Assembly: GCA_002923375.1 (NCBI GenBank)
Contig: BEIJ01000003.1
Location: forward strand, 112,001-176,000
Length of the DNA: 64,000 nucleotides
From: a bacterium HR33
GTDB taxonomy: Bacteria > Gemmatimonadota > Gemmatimonadetes > Gemmatimonadales > GWC2-71-9
Reading direction: 5' to 3'
Shown: in pieces, positions 20,251 to 28,420 of the stretch
How the letters are laid out: every line of letters starts with the position of its first letter
Numbering within the stretch: position 1 is the stretch's first letter
The notes under the pieces: model-generated
The model's input: the letters and a program-made list of their open reading frames with translations, nothing else
Database searches by the model: none
Told to the model about the DNA's origin: nothing
Made by a program: the position numbers and the translations under genes

Positions 20251-21419
20251 AGCCGCTCCCAGCGCTCGGCGATCGCGTTCCAGCTGAATCTGCTTTCCAC
20301 CGTCCGGCGGCCCGCCTCTCCCAACCGGAAGGCCAAGGCGGGATCGCGCGCCAACCGCTCCAATGCGGCTGCCAGCGCAGCGGGATCGCCGGGTTCCACC
20401 AGCAGGCCGTTAGTCCCGTCTTCCACTATGTCCGTTATGCCGCCGGTCCTACTGGCCACCGCCGGCACGCCGTAGGACATCGCCTCCAACAGCACGACTC
20501 CCAGCCCTTCGGTGTCGCCTCTGCGATCCACAATGGCGGGCAACACGAACGCCCGGGCGGAGCGGTAACACTTCTGCAGGTCCTCCGTACTGACCCTACC
20601 CTTGAACTCCACGCAAGCAGCCAGTCCCAGCTCCTGGGCCAGGGTTTCCAGGCGCCCCCTTTCGGGCCCGTCCCCCACTACGATGACTCTCAACCGTACC
20701 GATGCCGAGAGCCGGGCCGCCGCGCGAAGCAGCACATCGACCCCTTTTCTTTCCACCAGCCTTCCCACGAAAAGCACGGTGAAGTCGCCCGGCGGGGTGC
20801 CGGGCAAAGATTGGCCGCCGCGCGCAGCCGCCGCCGGCAGTCCCACGCCGTACGGTATGACCTCCGGCCGCACCCCGCTCAAACTTTCCACCTGGCCGGC
20901 GGTGTGGCGGGAAATCGCAACGGTGCGATCCGATTTCCTGGCAGCCGAGATCAGCAGCCACCTGAGCCCGGGCAAGGACGAGTTGGCTAAGCTCAGCTCG
21001 GCACCGTAGAACGTGGTCACAACTCGTGCGCCGGACGCGGCGGCCTTCCCCAGAAGAAAATGGGGAACCGCCCAATGCACGTGGACTATGTCGTAGCGTC
21101 TCCGGCGCCCTATGCGCCAGGCCGCCACCATGCCGCACAGAACGTACAGCACTGCCGCAACTCGATAGCGGAACGAACGCCGGATTCGTTCGGGAACCGC
21201 CTCGTCATGGGTCAAGTCCTCCCACGGTGCGGGGAAGTACCTGAAACGGTGTACCGGGATTCCGGCGTAGGATCGGTTGCCTCCCCCGCGATATGCGGAG
21301 GTGAGGACCTCCACTTCGTGTCCCCGGCGCTTGAGCTGCAGCAGCAACTCCACCAACCAGGGGACGATCACGTCGCCCTCGCGGCGGGGAAAGGCGGTCA
21401 GGACGTGCAGGATTCTCAC
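20214..21419 (-). CDS. GT4-type glycosyltransferase
   Basis: 401-residue GT-B glycosyltransferase of family 4. N-domain start is RILHVLTAFPRREGDV; the C-domain has VLFVGRLVERKGVDVLLRA, VVGDGPERGRLE and the nucleotide-sugar EX7E region (EGLGVVLLEAMSYGVPAVAS). It probably transfers a hexose to a polysaccharide or lipid carrier at the cytoplasmic face. The frame extends upstream, but similarity and a TAATAT element 7 nt before GTG 21419 support that start. Divergent from the LPG-synthase-like gene. Confidence 0.87.
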   Translation of the reverse strand: MRILHVLTAFPRREGDVIVPWLVELLLQLKRRGHEVEVLTSAYRGGGNRSYAGIPVHRFRYFPAPWEDLTHDEAVPERIRRSFRYRVAAVLYVLCGMVAAWRIGRRRRYDIVHVHWAVPHFLLGKAAASGARVVTTFYGAELSLANSSLPGLRWLLISAARKSDRTVAISRHTAGQVESLSGVRPEVIPYGVGLPAAAARGGQSLPGTPPGDFTVLFVGRLVERKGVDVLLRAAARLSASVRLRVIVVGDGPERGRLETLAQELGLAACVEFKGRVSTEDLQKCYRSARAFVLPAIVDRRGDTEGLGVVLLEAMSYGVPAVASRTGGITDIVEDGTNGLLVEPGDPAALAAALERLARDPALAFRLGEAGRRTVESRFSWNAIAERWERLYSGLLAERSSA

Positions 21420-21426
21420 CCGGCGA

Positions 21427-21432
21427 ATATTA
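21427..21432 (-). promoter_or_regulatory. -10-like element of the GT4 gene
   Basis: TAATAT on the minus strand, 5/6 to the consensus, ending 7 nt before GTG 21419 with no Shine-Dalgarno. It is consistent with leaderless transcription. No convincing -35. Confidence 0.48.
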
Positions 21433-21507
21433 GGCGGGAACGGTCTGAGGCGTGAGTCCCGCAGCGTCCCTTGCGGTAGGCGCGGCGGGTCCCGATGTTT
21501 CGCCGCC

Positions 21508-22452
21508 ATGCGATCGGGCGGATGGTTCAGGGGCGCTCTTCAGATTGCGGCCATAGCTGCGGCCTCATGGTTTCTGGTCCGCACCGCGGCAGTCAATTGG
21601 GGTACCCTGTCGCTAGGCGATATCCGGCCCCGTGAATGGCTTCTGGCCGCCGCCTCGCTGATCACTGCGGTCACTTATATCTACGTTGTAATCTGGTGGC
21701 TGATATCCCTCGGCTGGTGGGGACCGCGCCCGCCCCTGTTGGATGCGCTCCGCATATGGTTCGTGACCAACCTGGCTCGCTTTATACCGGGAATGGTCTG
21801 GCAGTTCGCCGGGCTGGTGGCGTTGGTTCGGCCGTTCGGCGTGTCGGCGGTGGCGGCTACGGGCGGCGTCGTGCTCCAGCAAGTGCTTCTGCTGGCCGCC
21901 GGAGCGGGTCTGATAGCGGCAACGGCTCCTTCGCTGTTGGGAGGTTGGACTGCGGAGTCCCCCGCCTGGGTCCCGCTGGCAAGCGTGGCCGGAGCGACAG
22001 CGCTGCTCGTGCTGGTAGTACCTCGGGCGATACCGCTGATGGGCCGCCTCGCCGGGATGCTACTCAAAAGGCCTGTAAGCTGGCCCGCACCACCCCGGAA
22101 GGCGCTGGTTGCATATCTGCTCGGCATGGTTCCCGTCTGGGTACTCTACGGGGTCGCTTTTTGGCTGTTTGCCCGATCGCTCTTCGGGAGCTCGGCTCCG
22201 GATCTCATTCTGGCGGGCACGGCCTTTGTAGCTAGTTACCTGCTCGGTGTGCTGGCAGTCTTCGCTCCCGGAGGCATTCTGGTGCGGGAAGCCGCTCTGG
22301 TGGCGACCCTTTCCCCCGCCATGGGAGGGGCGCCGGCGCTGGTTCTGGCGGTCGCCGCACGGGTATGGCTCTTGGCGCTGGAGCTGGCGGTAACCTTCGC
22401 AGTACTGCTGGCGCACCGCGTGGTCAAACCCCGTCCCGCAGCAGCGAAATAG
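21508..22452 (+). CDS. LPG-synthase-TM-family (UPF0104) membrane protein
   Basis: 314-residue polytopic membrane protein with about eight hydrophobic helices. The pattern matches the lysylphosphatidylglycerol synthase TM region/AglD family (for example WFVTNLARFIPGMVWQFAGLV, and GVLAVFAPGGILVREAAL late in the chain). Members are flippase-like or accessory proteins in glycolipid pathways. There is no aminoacyltransferase domain, so it is not a full MprF. It sits among polyprenol glycosyltransferases. ATG 21508 gives the first helix its normal short N terminus; a weak GATGTT lies 8 nt upstream. Confidence 0.75.
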   Translation: MRSGGWFRGALQIAAIAAASWFLVRTAAVNWGTLSLGDIRPREWLLAAASLITAVTYIYVVIWWLISLGWWGPRPPLLDALRIWFVTNLARFIPGMVWQFAGLVALVRPFGVSAVAATGGVVLQQVLLLAAGAGLIAATAPSLLGGWTAESPAWVPLASVAGATALLVLVVPRAIPLMGRLAGMLLKRPVSWPAPPRKALVAYLLGMVPVWVLYGVAFWLFARSLFGSSAPDLILAGTAFVASYLLGVLAVFAPGGILVREAALVATLSPAMGGAPALVLAVAARVWLLALELAVTFAVLLAHRVVKPRPAAAK

Positions 22453-22476
22453 AGCCTTGCTCCCTCCGGGAGCTCC

Positions 22477-22642
22477 GCGGGAACTGTTCGGCCGGCCACG
22501 CAGTACAACCGCACCTGGTGCACCGGACTTTGTGGCAGGGCAAGCGCGATCGGGTTCGGCCGGCCACACAGTAGAACCGCGCCCTGGGTCGGTCGGCGCC
22601 CGTACAGGCGGGAACTGCTCCACCGGCACGTAGTAGAACCGC
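22477..22642. repeat. Three imperfect direct repeats, about 35 bp
   Basis: Units at 22477-22512, 22555-22580 (shorter match) and 22609-22642 share the core CCGGCCACRCAGTASAACCGC; the first and third also share GCGGGAACTG. They fill the 217-bp gap between the membrane-protein gene and the methyltransferase promoter, about 13 bp before its -10. Spacing (68 and about 62 bp) is uneven. I recognise no known element; regulatory sites or a small repeat family are possible. Confidence 0.6.
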
Positions 22643-22654
22643 CGGCGGAGATGT

Positions 22655-22660
22655 TATATT
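22655..22660 (+). promoter_or_regulatory. -10-like element of the methyltransferase gene
   Basis: TATATT ending 6 nt before a TTG (22667) and 9 nt before the ATG (22670) that begin the methyltransferase frame. No Shine-Dalgarno of the usual type. The repeats at 22477-22642 lie directly upstream where a -35 or activator site would be. Confidence 0.45.
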
Positions 22661-22669
22661 GCCTCCTTG

Positions 22670-23287
22670 ATGAGTACCCGTATAGCCCCCTCTTCGGCCG
22701 AGCTCAGGGAGTTTTATCGAGCCCGATATAACTGGCGCAACGCGGGCGAGGAACGCATGCGGTTTCGGAGCGCCACCAAGCTTGCCCGCGTTAAACCCGG
22801 GCAGGCGGTGCTGGACATCGGAAGCCGCAACGGCGACCTGCGAAAGTACTTGCCCCAGGGTGTCAGGTATCAGGGCATAGACATAGCGCCGGAGTTCGAG
22901 GCGCCCGAGATTTTGATCCACGACATCTCGTCCGGCATCCCCTTTCCCGACGGCTCCTTCGATTTCGTCTTCATGATCGAGGTGTTGGAACACGTTCCGT
23001 GTCCTTATCACACCATGGGGGAAGTGCACAGAGTGTTACGGCCGGACGGAGTCTTCATCGTTTCGGTCCCCAACCCTTACCACTTGAAAGAACTGATCTG
23101 GAACCTATTCCGGGTGCCCGACAAGCAGGGTCACATTTACAGCTGGACTCGCCAGACGATGACCCGCCTGGGGGAAATGAACGGCTTTCGCCTGGACGGG
23201 TTCCGGAGCACATATTTTTATCCTCCCATTCCGGCTCCTTTTCCTCTGGCGTCGCGGTCGATCGTTTACCGTTTCGTAAAACGCTGA
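22670..23287 (+). CDS. SAM-dependent methyltransferase, class I
   Basis: 205-residue methyltransferase type 11. SAM-binding motif I is AVLDIGSRNGDL, then GIDIAPE, and post-motif FDFVFMIEVLEHVPCP followed by VLRPDGVFIVSVPNP. Such enzymes modify sugars, quinones or small molecules; the substrate is unknown here. The flanking genes are glycolipid-related, suggesting a cell-surface polymer substrate. Start ATG 22670 (TTG 22667 is in frame directly before). Confidence 0.82.
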   Translation: MSTRIAPSSAELREFYRARYNWRNAGEERMRFRSATKLARVKPGQAVLDIGSRNGDLRKYLPQGVRYQGIDIAPEFEAPEILIHDISSGIPFPDGSFDFVFMIEVLEHVPCPYHTMGEVHRVLRPDGVFIVSVPNPYHLKELIWNLFRVPDKQGHIYSWTRQTMTRLGEMNGFRLDGFRSTYFYPPIPAPFPLASRSIVYRFVKR

Positions 23288-23302
23288 GCGCCGCAATGGT
23301 CT

Positions 23303-23308
23303 TAGGCT
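23303..23308 (+). promoter_or_regulatory. -10-like element of the YfhO-family gene
   Basis: TAGGCT (TANNNT) ending 7 nt before GTG 23316, inside the short gap after the methyltransferase. Weak alone, but its spacing matches the other start-proximal elements in the window and supports 23316 over the GTG at 23355. Confidence 0.3.
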
Positions 23309-23315
23309 ACAGCCG

Positions 23316-25736
23316 GTGCGTGCGGGTCGCCCCGCGAGCCTCCCGAGCCCGCCCGTGATCGCCCGCCTGCTGCGGCGCGCCCCCACCGCCGCGGCGTTCG
23401 GCCTCTACGCCGCGGCTGTCGGCCTGGCTTTCTTGCCGTTTTGGGCCGGCCGGATCCTGATCAATCCTTACTCCGATCAGAGGCTGGTCTATCCGTTCCG
23501 GAAGCTGGCGGTGGAGTACTGGAAGCGGCACGGCGATGCGGCGCCATGGAACCCTTACATCTTCGGAGGCATGCCTTTCGCCGCGAACGTGACCAACGGG
23601 GATACGTTCTATCCCCTCGGCATCCTTCCGCGCTTGCTGATGCCGGTGGATCTGGGCATTACCTTCGGTTTTCTGCTCCACCTGGTGCTGGCCGGCGGGT
23701 TCATGTTCCTGCTGCTTAGGGCCTGGAAACTGGAGTGGGGACCAGCCTTCATCGGAGGGGCGGCGTACATGTTCACCGGGCAGCTGATCTCTCTGGTGAC
23801 CGCGGGTCACGACGGAAAGCTGGCGGTGAGCGCACTGCTGCCCTTGGCCCTCCTGTGCCTGTACCGGGCAGTTTCCCGAGGCGCCTGGCGCTGGTATCTG
23901 GGATTCGGAGGGGTGGTGGGGCTGAGCCTGCTCTCGCCCCACGTTCAGCTTACGTACTACCTGCTCATGGCTGCCGGATTCTTTTGGCTTTTCATGGTTG
24001 CGCTCAGCGGCGAAAGGCCTGCCTCCCATGGATGGCTTCGATCCGGTTTACTGTTTACCGCTGGTCTGATCGCCGGCTTCGCCCTGGCCGGGATACAGCT
24101 GATCCCGTTCGCGGAGTACATAGGGTACTCTCCGCGGGGCGCTCCGGGCAGCACCAGCACCGGGTGGGAATACGCCACCTCGTGGGCCATGCCCCCCGAG
24201 GAACTCCTGAATGTGGTTTGGCCCACTTTTTCCGGCATGCTGGAGAACTACTGGGGCCGCAACTTCTTCAAGCTCCACAGCGAGTATCTGGGCGTGGTAT
24301 CGCTCGTCCTGGCGACCTTCGGATTGGGCTACACCGAGCGACGCCGCTACGTCTGGTTCGCGGTCTTCTTGATCGCCTATGCCACGCTCTTTGCCTTGGG
24401 GGGTCACACCCCCTTTTACCGCCTCCCCTATCACCTGCTCCCGGGGATCAAATTGACGCGGGCGCCTTCCATGATCTTTTTCCTGGCTTCCTTTGGCGTT
24501 GCGGTCCTGGCGGCCTTTGGGGCCGCGCGGCTGACCCGGATACCCGTACAGGCGAGACTGCACGCCTTGGCCTGGTGGCTGGGAATTCTGGGAGCAGCTT
24601 CGCTCTTGGCCCTTGCCGGAGGGTGGAAAGGCTTGATGCTCTCGCTGGTCCCCGCCGGGCGGGTCTCGCTGGTGGAGAACAACTACCCGGTTTTCGTCTG
24701 GGACTCAGTGAGGGGCCTGGTCTTTGCCGGTGCTCTTGCGGGAAGCATCGTGCTGCTCAAAGGGCAGCGGTTGCAACCGCTTACTTGGGCACTGGTAGCC
24801 GGCCTGCTCGTCCTGTTGGACCTGTGGAGCGTGGAACGGCGCCACATTCGGTTCGGGCCCAGAGCCGAAGAACTCTTTGCGGCGGACCAGGTGATAAAAG
24901 CGATCGAGCCGGATTCCGGGATTTACAGAGTGCTGCCCATACCGACGGCGTACTCCCAGGACAACTACTTCATGATCCACGGAATCCGAACCGTATTGGG
25001 ATATCAGGGCACGGAGCTCCATCGATACGACGAACTCCTGGGCGGGAAAAACGTCTGGCGGAATATCGGAAATCCCAACATTTGGAAGCTGCTGGCGGTG
25101 CGCTACGTGCTGCTGGACCAGCCGGTGAGCTTCCCGGGTCTGGATCCCGTGGGCCCGGACGGGGCAGGGGACGCCGCTCCGCTTTTGACCTACGAGGGGC
25201 AACGGGTGTACCTATATCGTTACCGCGACGCTCAGCCCTACGCCCGTGTCGTATCTCAGGCTCTCAAGGTGCCGGACGACCAGGCCTTAGGCGCCCTGCT
25301 GAACTCCAGGTTCGATCCCACCCGGCTACTGTTGGTTCCGCCGGACGCACCGGCGGGAGTCGAGAATCTTGATGTGCTGCCTCCGGCCGTGGATATCGCC
25401 GTTGCTTCCGAACAGGTGGCGGAGGGCCGGTATCGGTTCGAGTTGCGGGAACCGGTTAGGGAGGCGGGGTATCTCTTCGTTTCGGAAAACTGGTATCCCG
25501 CTTGGCGAGCCACCGTAGACGGCGCTCGGGCGCCGGTTCTCAGAGCCCAGTTTTCCCTCATGGCTGTCCCGCTGGCCCGGGGCAGCCGGGTTGTGGAACT
25601 GGAGTTCGATTCCACGTCGTACCGGATAGGTCGCATGGTAAGCTTGAGCGCTGTCTTAGTCCTGGTTTTGGCTGCGGCGCTACCGCTCAGGAGAACGGAG
25701 GGCGCCGGCGAGGGAGAAAAGAGCGGCGGTGAGTGA
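23316..25736 (+). CDS. YfhO-family membrane glycosyltransferase-like protein
   Basis: 806-residue polytopic inner-membrane protein of the YfhO family, with about 12-14 hydrophobic helices in the first 550 residues and a soluble C-terminal beta-rich domain. Family marks are the long first periplasmic loop (NPYIFGGMPFAANVTNGDTFYP), GHDGKLAVSALLPL and the C-terminal LFVSENWYPAWRATVDG. YfhO proteins are GT-C-like and in Gram-positives glycosylate lipoteichoic acid. Here the following dolichyl-phosphate-mannose-synthase-like gene could supply the polyprenol-linked sugar. Start could be GTG 23316 or 23355. The 3' end overlaps the next gene by 8 nt. Confidence 0.83.
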   Translation: MRAGRPASLPSPPVIARLLRRAPTAAAFGLYAAAVGLAFLPFWAGRILINPYSDQRLVYPFRKLAVEYWKRHGDAAPWNPYIFGGMPFAANVTNGDTFYPLGILPRLLMPVDLGITFGFLLHLVLAGGFMFLLLRAWKLEWGPAFIGGAAYMFTGQLISLVTAGHDGKLAVSALLPLALLCLYRAVSRGAWRWYLGFGGVVGLSLLSPHVQLTYYLLMAAGFFWLFMVALSGERPASHGWLRSGLLFTAGLIAGFALAGIQLIPFAEYIGYSPRGAPGSTSTGWEYATSWAMPPEELLNVVWPTFSGMLENYWGRNFFKLHSEYLGVVSLVLATFGLGYTERRRYVWFAVFLIAYATLFALGGHTPFYRLPYHLLPGIKLTRAPSMIFFLASFGVAVLAAFGAARLTRIPVQARLHALAWWLGILGAASLLALAGGWKGLMLSLVPAGRVSLVENNYPVFVWDSVRGLVFAGALAGSIVLLKGQRLQPLTWALVAGLLVLLDLWSVERRHIRFGPRAEELFAADQVIKAIEPDSGIYRVLPIPTAYSQDNYFMIHGIRTVLGYQGTELHRYDELLGGKNVWRNIGNPNIWKLLAVRYVLLDQPVSFPGLDPVGPDGAGDAAPLLTYEGQRVYLYRYRDAQPYARVVSQALKVPDDQALGALLNSRFDPTRLLLVPPDAPAGVENLDVLPPAVDIAVASEQVAEGRYRFELREPVREAGYLFVSENWYPAWRATVDGARAPVLRAQFSLMAVPLARGSRVVELEFDSTSYRIGRMVSLSAVLVLVLAAALPLRRTEGAGEGEKSGGE

Positions 25737-26451
25737 GCGAGCCCTGGTCATCATTCCCACCTACAACGAGGCGGCCAATATCCGCCAGCTGATCCCGAAG
25801 GTTTTGGAGCAGGATCCGCGGATCGAGGTGCTGGTAGTGGACGACAACTCTCCCGACGGCACCGGCGACTTGGTGGAGGAGATCGCCCGCAGCGAGCCTC
25901 GGGTGCACCTGATGCGGCGGCCCGGCAAGGGAGGGCTGGGCACTGCCTACATTGCCGGCTTCCGCTGGGCGCTGGAGCGAAAATACGACTACATATTCGA
26001 GATGGACGCGGACTTCTCCCACGATCCCAAACACCTGCCGGAATTTCTGCGGGCGATCCAAAACGCAGACCTGGTACTGGGATCGCGCTACTTGGAAGGG
26101 AGGGTGACCGTCGTAAATTGGCCGATGGGCCGCCTGCTGCTCAGCTATTTTGCCAACGTGTACGCCCGCCTGGTTACCGGTCTCAAAGTGTTCGACGCAA
26201 CCGGCGGATTCAAGTGTTTCCGCCGCGAGGTGCTGGAAAAAATCGATCTCAACAGCGTGCGGTCCAACGGTTACGCCTTCCAGATAGAAATGAGCTTCCG
26301 CGCCGCCCGGCTGGGGTTTCGGATCGTGGAAATACCCATAGTGTTTGTTGACCGCACCGACGGAACCAGTAAGATGTCCGGCGCCATAGTAAGGGAGGCG
26401 ATCTGGATGGTCTGGTGGCTGAGGTTCAAAGCGCTGTTGGGCAGGCTATGA
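25729..26451 (+). CDS. Polyprenol monophosphomannose synthase-like GT2
   Basis: 240-residue soluble GT2 enzyme of the DPM1 (dolichyl-phosphate mannosyltransferase) type. Motifs: VIIPTYNEAANI, VVDDNSPDGTGD, FEMDADFSHDP (metal/sugar site), GGFKCFRREVLE and VFVDRTDGTSKMSG. It makes a polyprenyl-phosphate sugar at the cytoplasmic membrane face; the sugar is likely mannose or glucose but not provable. The GTG start at 25729 overlaps the YfhO gene, and the stop overlaps dapF by ATGA. Coupling with the YfhO gene suggests donor synthesis for that enzyme. Confidence 0.88.
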   Translation: MSERALVIIPTYNEAANIRQLIPKVLEQDPRIEVLVVDDNSPDGTGDLVEEIARSEPRVHLMRRPGKGGLGTAYIAGFRWALERKYDYIFEMDADFSHDPKHLPEFLRAIQNADLVLGSRYLEGRVTVVNWPMGRLLLSYFANVYARLVTGLKVFDATGGFKCFRREVLEKIDLNSVRSNGYAFQIEMSFRAARLGFRIVEIPIVFVDRTDGTSKMSGAIVREAIWMVWWLRFKALLGRL

Positions 26452-27314
26452 AAGGGGTCGTGGTTTACAAGGTCACCGGCTCGGGCAACGACTTCGTCAT
26501 GTGCGACGGACGGTTCGTACCGCTGGAGGTCTGGACGCCGGAAGCGATCCGGAACGTCTGCGACCGGCATAACGGTATCGGAGCGGACGGTCTGGCCGTT
26601 CTGGAGCAGGGGAGCGCACCGGGCGCCGTTAGGTTTCACTTCTTCAACAACGACGGCGGTAGGGCGGCGATGTGCGGCAATGCGGCCCTGTGCGCTACCC
26701 GGCTGGCCGCGCATTTGGAGCTGGCGCCTGCGGAAGGGATGGTGCTGGAGACCGACGCGGGGTGTTACAGAACAAGATGTGTTCCCGGCTCGGCGGAGCG
26801 GGCGGAGATCGAACTGGGCACTGTAGGCCCTCCCCAAACCCCCGGGGTGATCCTCCATGACGCGGAGGGTCCCGCACACTTGGTCCTAGTTGGCGTGCCG
26901 CACCTGGTGGTGCAGGTACCGGACACCGGCGCCGTGGACCTCATGGAGCGGGGAAGAGCGCTACGCTGGGACCCGGCCCTGGGAAGCCAAGGCGCCAACG
27001 TCAATTTCGTGAGCCCAACTGACCGGCGGTCGCCGACTGCCGCGAGCGAAGACGCGCCGAGCTGGCGCATGCGCACCTATGAGCGCGGGGTGGAAGGGGA
27101 GACCCTGGCTTGCGGAACGGGCGCGGTGGCGGTGGCAGCCGCCCTGTTGTCTTCAGGTGCGATCCGCGACCTGCCTGTGAGTATCCTGACCGCTTCGGGC
27201 TGCACTCTGCGGGTCAACGGTCAGCCTGAGACCGGGGGTATCATCAGAGGTGCTCGGCTTGAGGGCGAAGGCAGAATCCTCCTAAAAGCGTGCCTATTCT
27301 CGCTGGGACGCTGA
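26448..27314 (+). CDS. dapF: Diaminopimelate epimerase
   Basis: Interconverts LL- and meso-diaminopimelate for lysine and peptidoglycan. The 288-residue protein shows both catalytic cysteines: Cys76 in AAMCGNAALCATR and Cys222 in LACGTGAVAVA. The N-terminal GSGNDFVMCD is also typical. ATG 26448 overlaps the upstream stop. This is the last rightward gene before the orientation switch; a GGCGGC/GCCGCC hairpin without a T-run lies at 27396-27415. Confidence 0.95.
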   Translation: MKGVVVYKVTGSGNDFVMCDGRFVPLEVWTPEAIRNVCDRHNGIGADGLAVLEQGSAPGAVRFHFFNNDGGRAAMCGNAALCATRLAAHLELAPAEGMVLETDAGCYRTRCVPGSAERAEIELGTVGPPQTPGVILHDAEGPAHLVLVGVPHLVVQVPDTGAVDLMERGRALRWDPALGSQGANVNFVSPTDRRSPTAASEDAPSWRMRTYERGVEGETLACGTGAVAVAAALLSSGAIRDLPVSILTASGCTLRVNGQPETGGIIRGARLEGEGRILLKACLFSLGR

Positions 27315-27318
27315 GCCC

Positions 27319-27380
27319 GGCGCCTTCCCCAGTTGACCCCTTGCCGGGACCGGCGCTTGCCCAATTAGACCCCTTGCCGG
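27319..27380. repeat. Two tandem imperfect 28-bp repeats beside dif
   Basis: Units at 27319-27347 and 27353-27380 share GGCGC, then CC-A-TT and GACCCCTTGCCGG, with a period of about 33 bp. They fill the gap between dapF and the dif-like site. No gene fits here. Function unknown. Confidence 0.6.
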
Positions 27381-27395
27381 AAGAAGGAGTGGAGT

Positions 27396-27415
27396 GGCGG
27401 CAGGGACAAGCCGCC
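27396..27415 (+). terminator. Possible hairpin after dapF
   Basis: GGCGGC (27396-27401), 8-nt loop, GCCGCC (27410-27415). A perfect 6-bp GC stem about 80 nt after the dapF stop. No T-run follows, so it may be a weak terminator, a factor-dependent end or chance. Confidence 0.25.
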
Positions 27416-27446
27416 GGTCCAGTTATCCACACGCCTGTGGAGGACT

Positions 27447-27474
27447 ACTTAACATAACATCTATTATACGCATT
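27447..27474 (-). other. dif: dif-like XerCD recombination site
   Basis: Read on the minus strand: XerC arm AATGCGTATAA, 6-bp centre TAGATG, XerD arm TTATGTTAAGT. The XerD arm matches the E. coli dif arm (TTATGTTAAAT) at 10 of 11 positions and the XerC arm (GGTGCGCATAA) at 8 of 11, with the correct 11-6-11 spacing. It lies in the 303-bp gene-free gap (27315-27617) exactly where gene orientation switches from + to -, as expected at the terminus. A xerD-type gene is 17 kb away. A TTATCCACA sits 16 bp to the left. The rest of the gap holds the repeats at 27319-27380 and a palindrome at 27606-27619. Confidence 0.85.
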
Positions 27475-27605
27475 TGAGACAGAGGCAGGGAATAAACTGT
27501 TTGGGCACTTGCTCCGTAGTGCCCCCGCTTGAGGTGGCAGCCGGCTCAGCCTGATCGCCCCCGAGAGCCTTGTATCAGACTAGCGGACCCGGCAGCGGTG
27601 CGTGG

Positions 27606-27619
27606 AAAAAGCGCTTTTT
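27606..27619. repeat. 14-bp perfect palindrome at the TPR gene end
   Basis: AAAAAGCGCTTTTT, overlapping the stop codon of the minus-strand TPR gene. It could be part of its terminator (A-run, short GC stem, T-run), though the stem is short. Confidence 0.3.
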
Positions 27620-28292
27620 ATCCGGTAGGCCTGATTTCTCCAAGCCTCAGCTTCGCCTCCAGAGCGCTGGGGGCCTCGGAGAATTCACGTATGATTCGCT
27701 CATAGGCGGCTACGGCGCTCGCGGTATCCCCGCTCAGGCTGTAAGCCCGGGCCGCGTCCAGCAGAACCTGGGCTTTCAGGTAAGCGTACGGCCAGGCGCT
27801 GGAAGAACGCTCGTAGGCTTCGGCGGCTTCCTTCATGCGGCCCGCTTGTTCGTACGCCGCTCCCAAAAGGTTGTAGGCTGCTGCCCTGAAGCGGTCTGGA
27901 GGATCGCTTTCCAAGTACCGCCTGAGCTCTTCGATTGCTTGCTCGGGCTGCTGCTGGCCTAAACGTATCTGGGCCAGGAGCAACGCCGCCTCCCCCGCCG
28001 CGCTCGTGCCCCCGTAAGTGGCGACCAGCCGGGACAGGTCGCTTGCCGCGAGCGGGATGTTTCCGGCGGCAATCGCCGCCTTCGCATCCTGTAGTGCTCG
28101 GGTCGCAAAGGCCTCTCGGCGGCTCTTTGCGCTCTGGGCAAACCAGATGCCCCCGCCCACCAGTACCACCGCCGCCGCTGCAACGAGAAGCTCCCTGCGC
28201 TTCTCCTGCAACAGCCGGCCGAAGTATTCCATCTGAGGCGCCCCGCTCTGCGCGGGCTGTGCCTCCCGGGCCTTCTTCGTCTCAACAGCCAC
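27618..28292 (-). CDS. Membrane-anchored TPR protein (YfgM-like)
   Basis: 224 residues. A soluble N terminus of about 34 residues, one transmembrane helix (ELLVAAAAVVLVGGGIWFA, about 35-53), then TPR-like helical repeats (AAGEAALLLAQIRLGQ, AYNLLGAAYEQAGRMKEAAEAYERS, LLDAARAYSLSGDTASAVAAYERI). The architecture matches YfgM/TPR_21 proteins that accompany the Sec translocon or BamB in proteobacteria, but similarity is only at this level. Start GTG 28292. It is the first minus-strand gene right of the dif-like site. Confidence 0.75.
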   Translation of the reverse strand: MAVETKKAREAQPAQSGAPQMEYFGRLLQEKRRELLVAAAAVVLVGGGIWFAQSAKSRREAFATRALQDAKAAIAAGNIPLAASDLSRLVATYGGTSAAGEAALLLAQIRLGQQQPEQAIEELRRYLESDPPDRFRAAAYNLLGAAYEQAGRMKEAAEAYERSSSAWPYAYLKAQVLLDAARAYSLSGDTASAVAAYERIIREFSEAPSALEAKLRLGEIRPTG

Positions 28293-28420
28293 CGGCTATA
28301 TCCCTCTCCCTTGGACTGTGAACCGTTTTTGTGGACTTCTTTGCTTCTGATCCTTTGGCCTGTCATCCCTAGCGCCGCGGGCGCGCCCTGACGGTCGTTT
28401 TCCCAGCCGTCCCCATCGAG

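Noticed and set aside
22477-22642. CRISPR array
   Set aside because: Only three copies, clearly imperfect, unequal spacing, no cas genes.
27423-27431. Origin of replication suggested by TTATCCACA
   Set aside because: Single perfect boxes are too few, no dnaA/dnaN/gyrB is near, genes converge instead of diverge, and a dif-like site lies 16 bp away. Terminus is the better reading.
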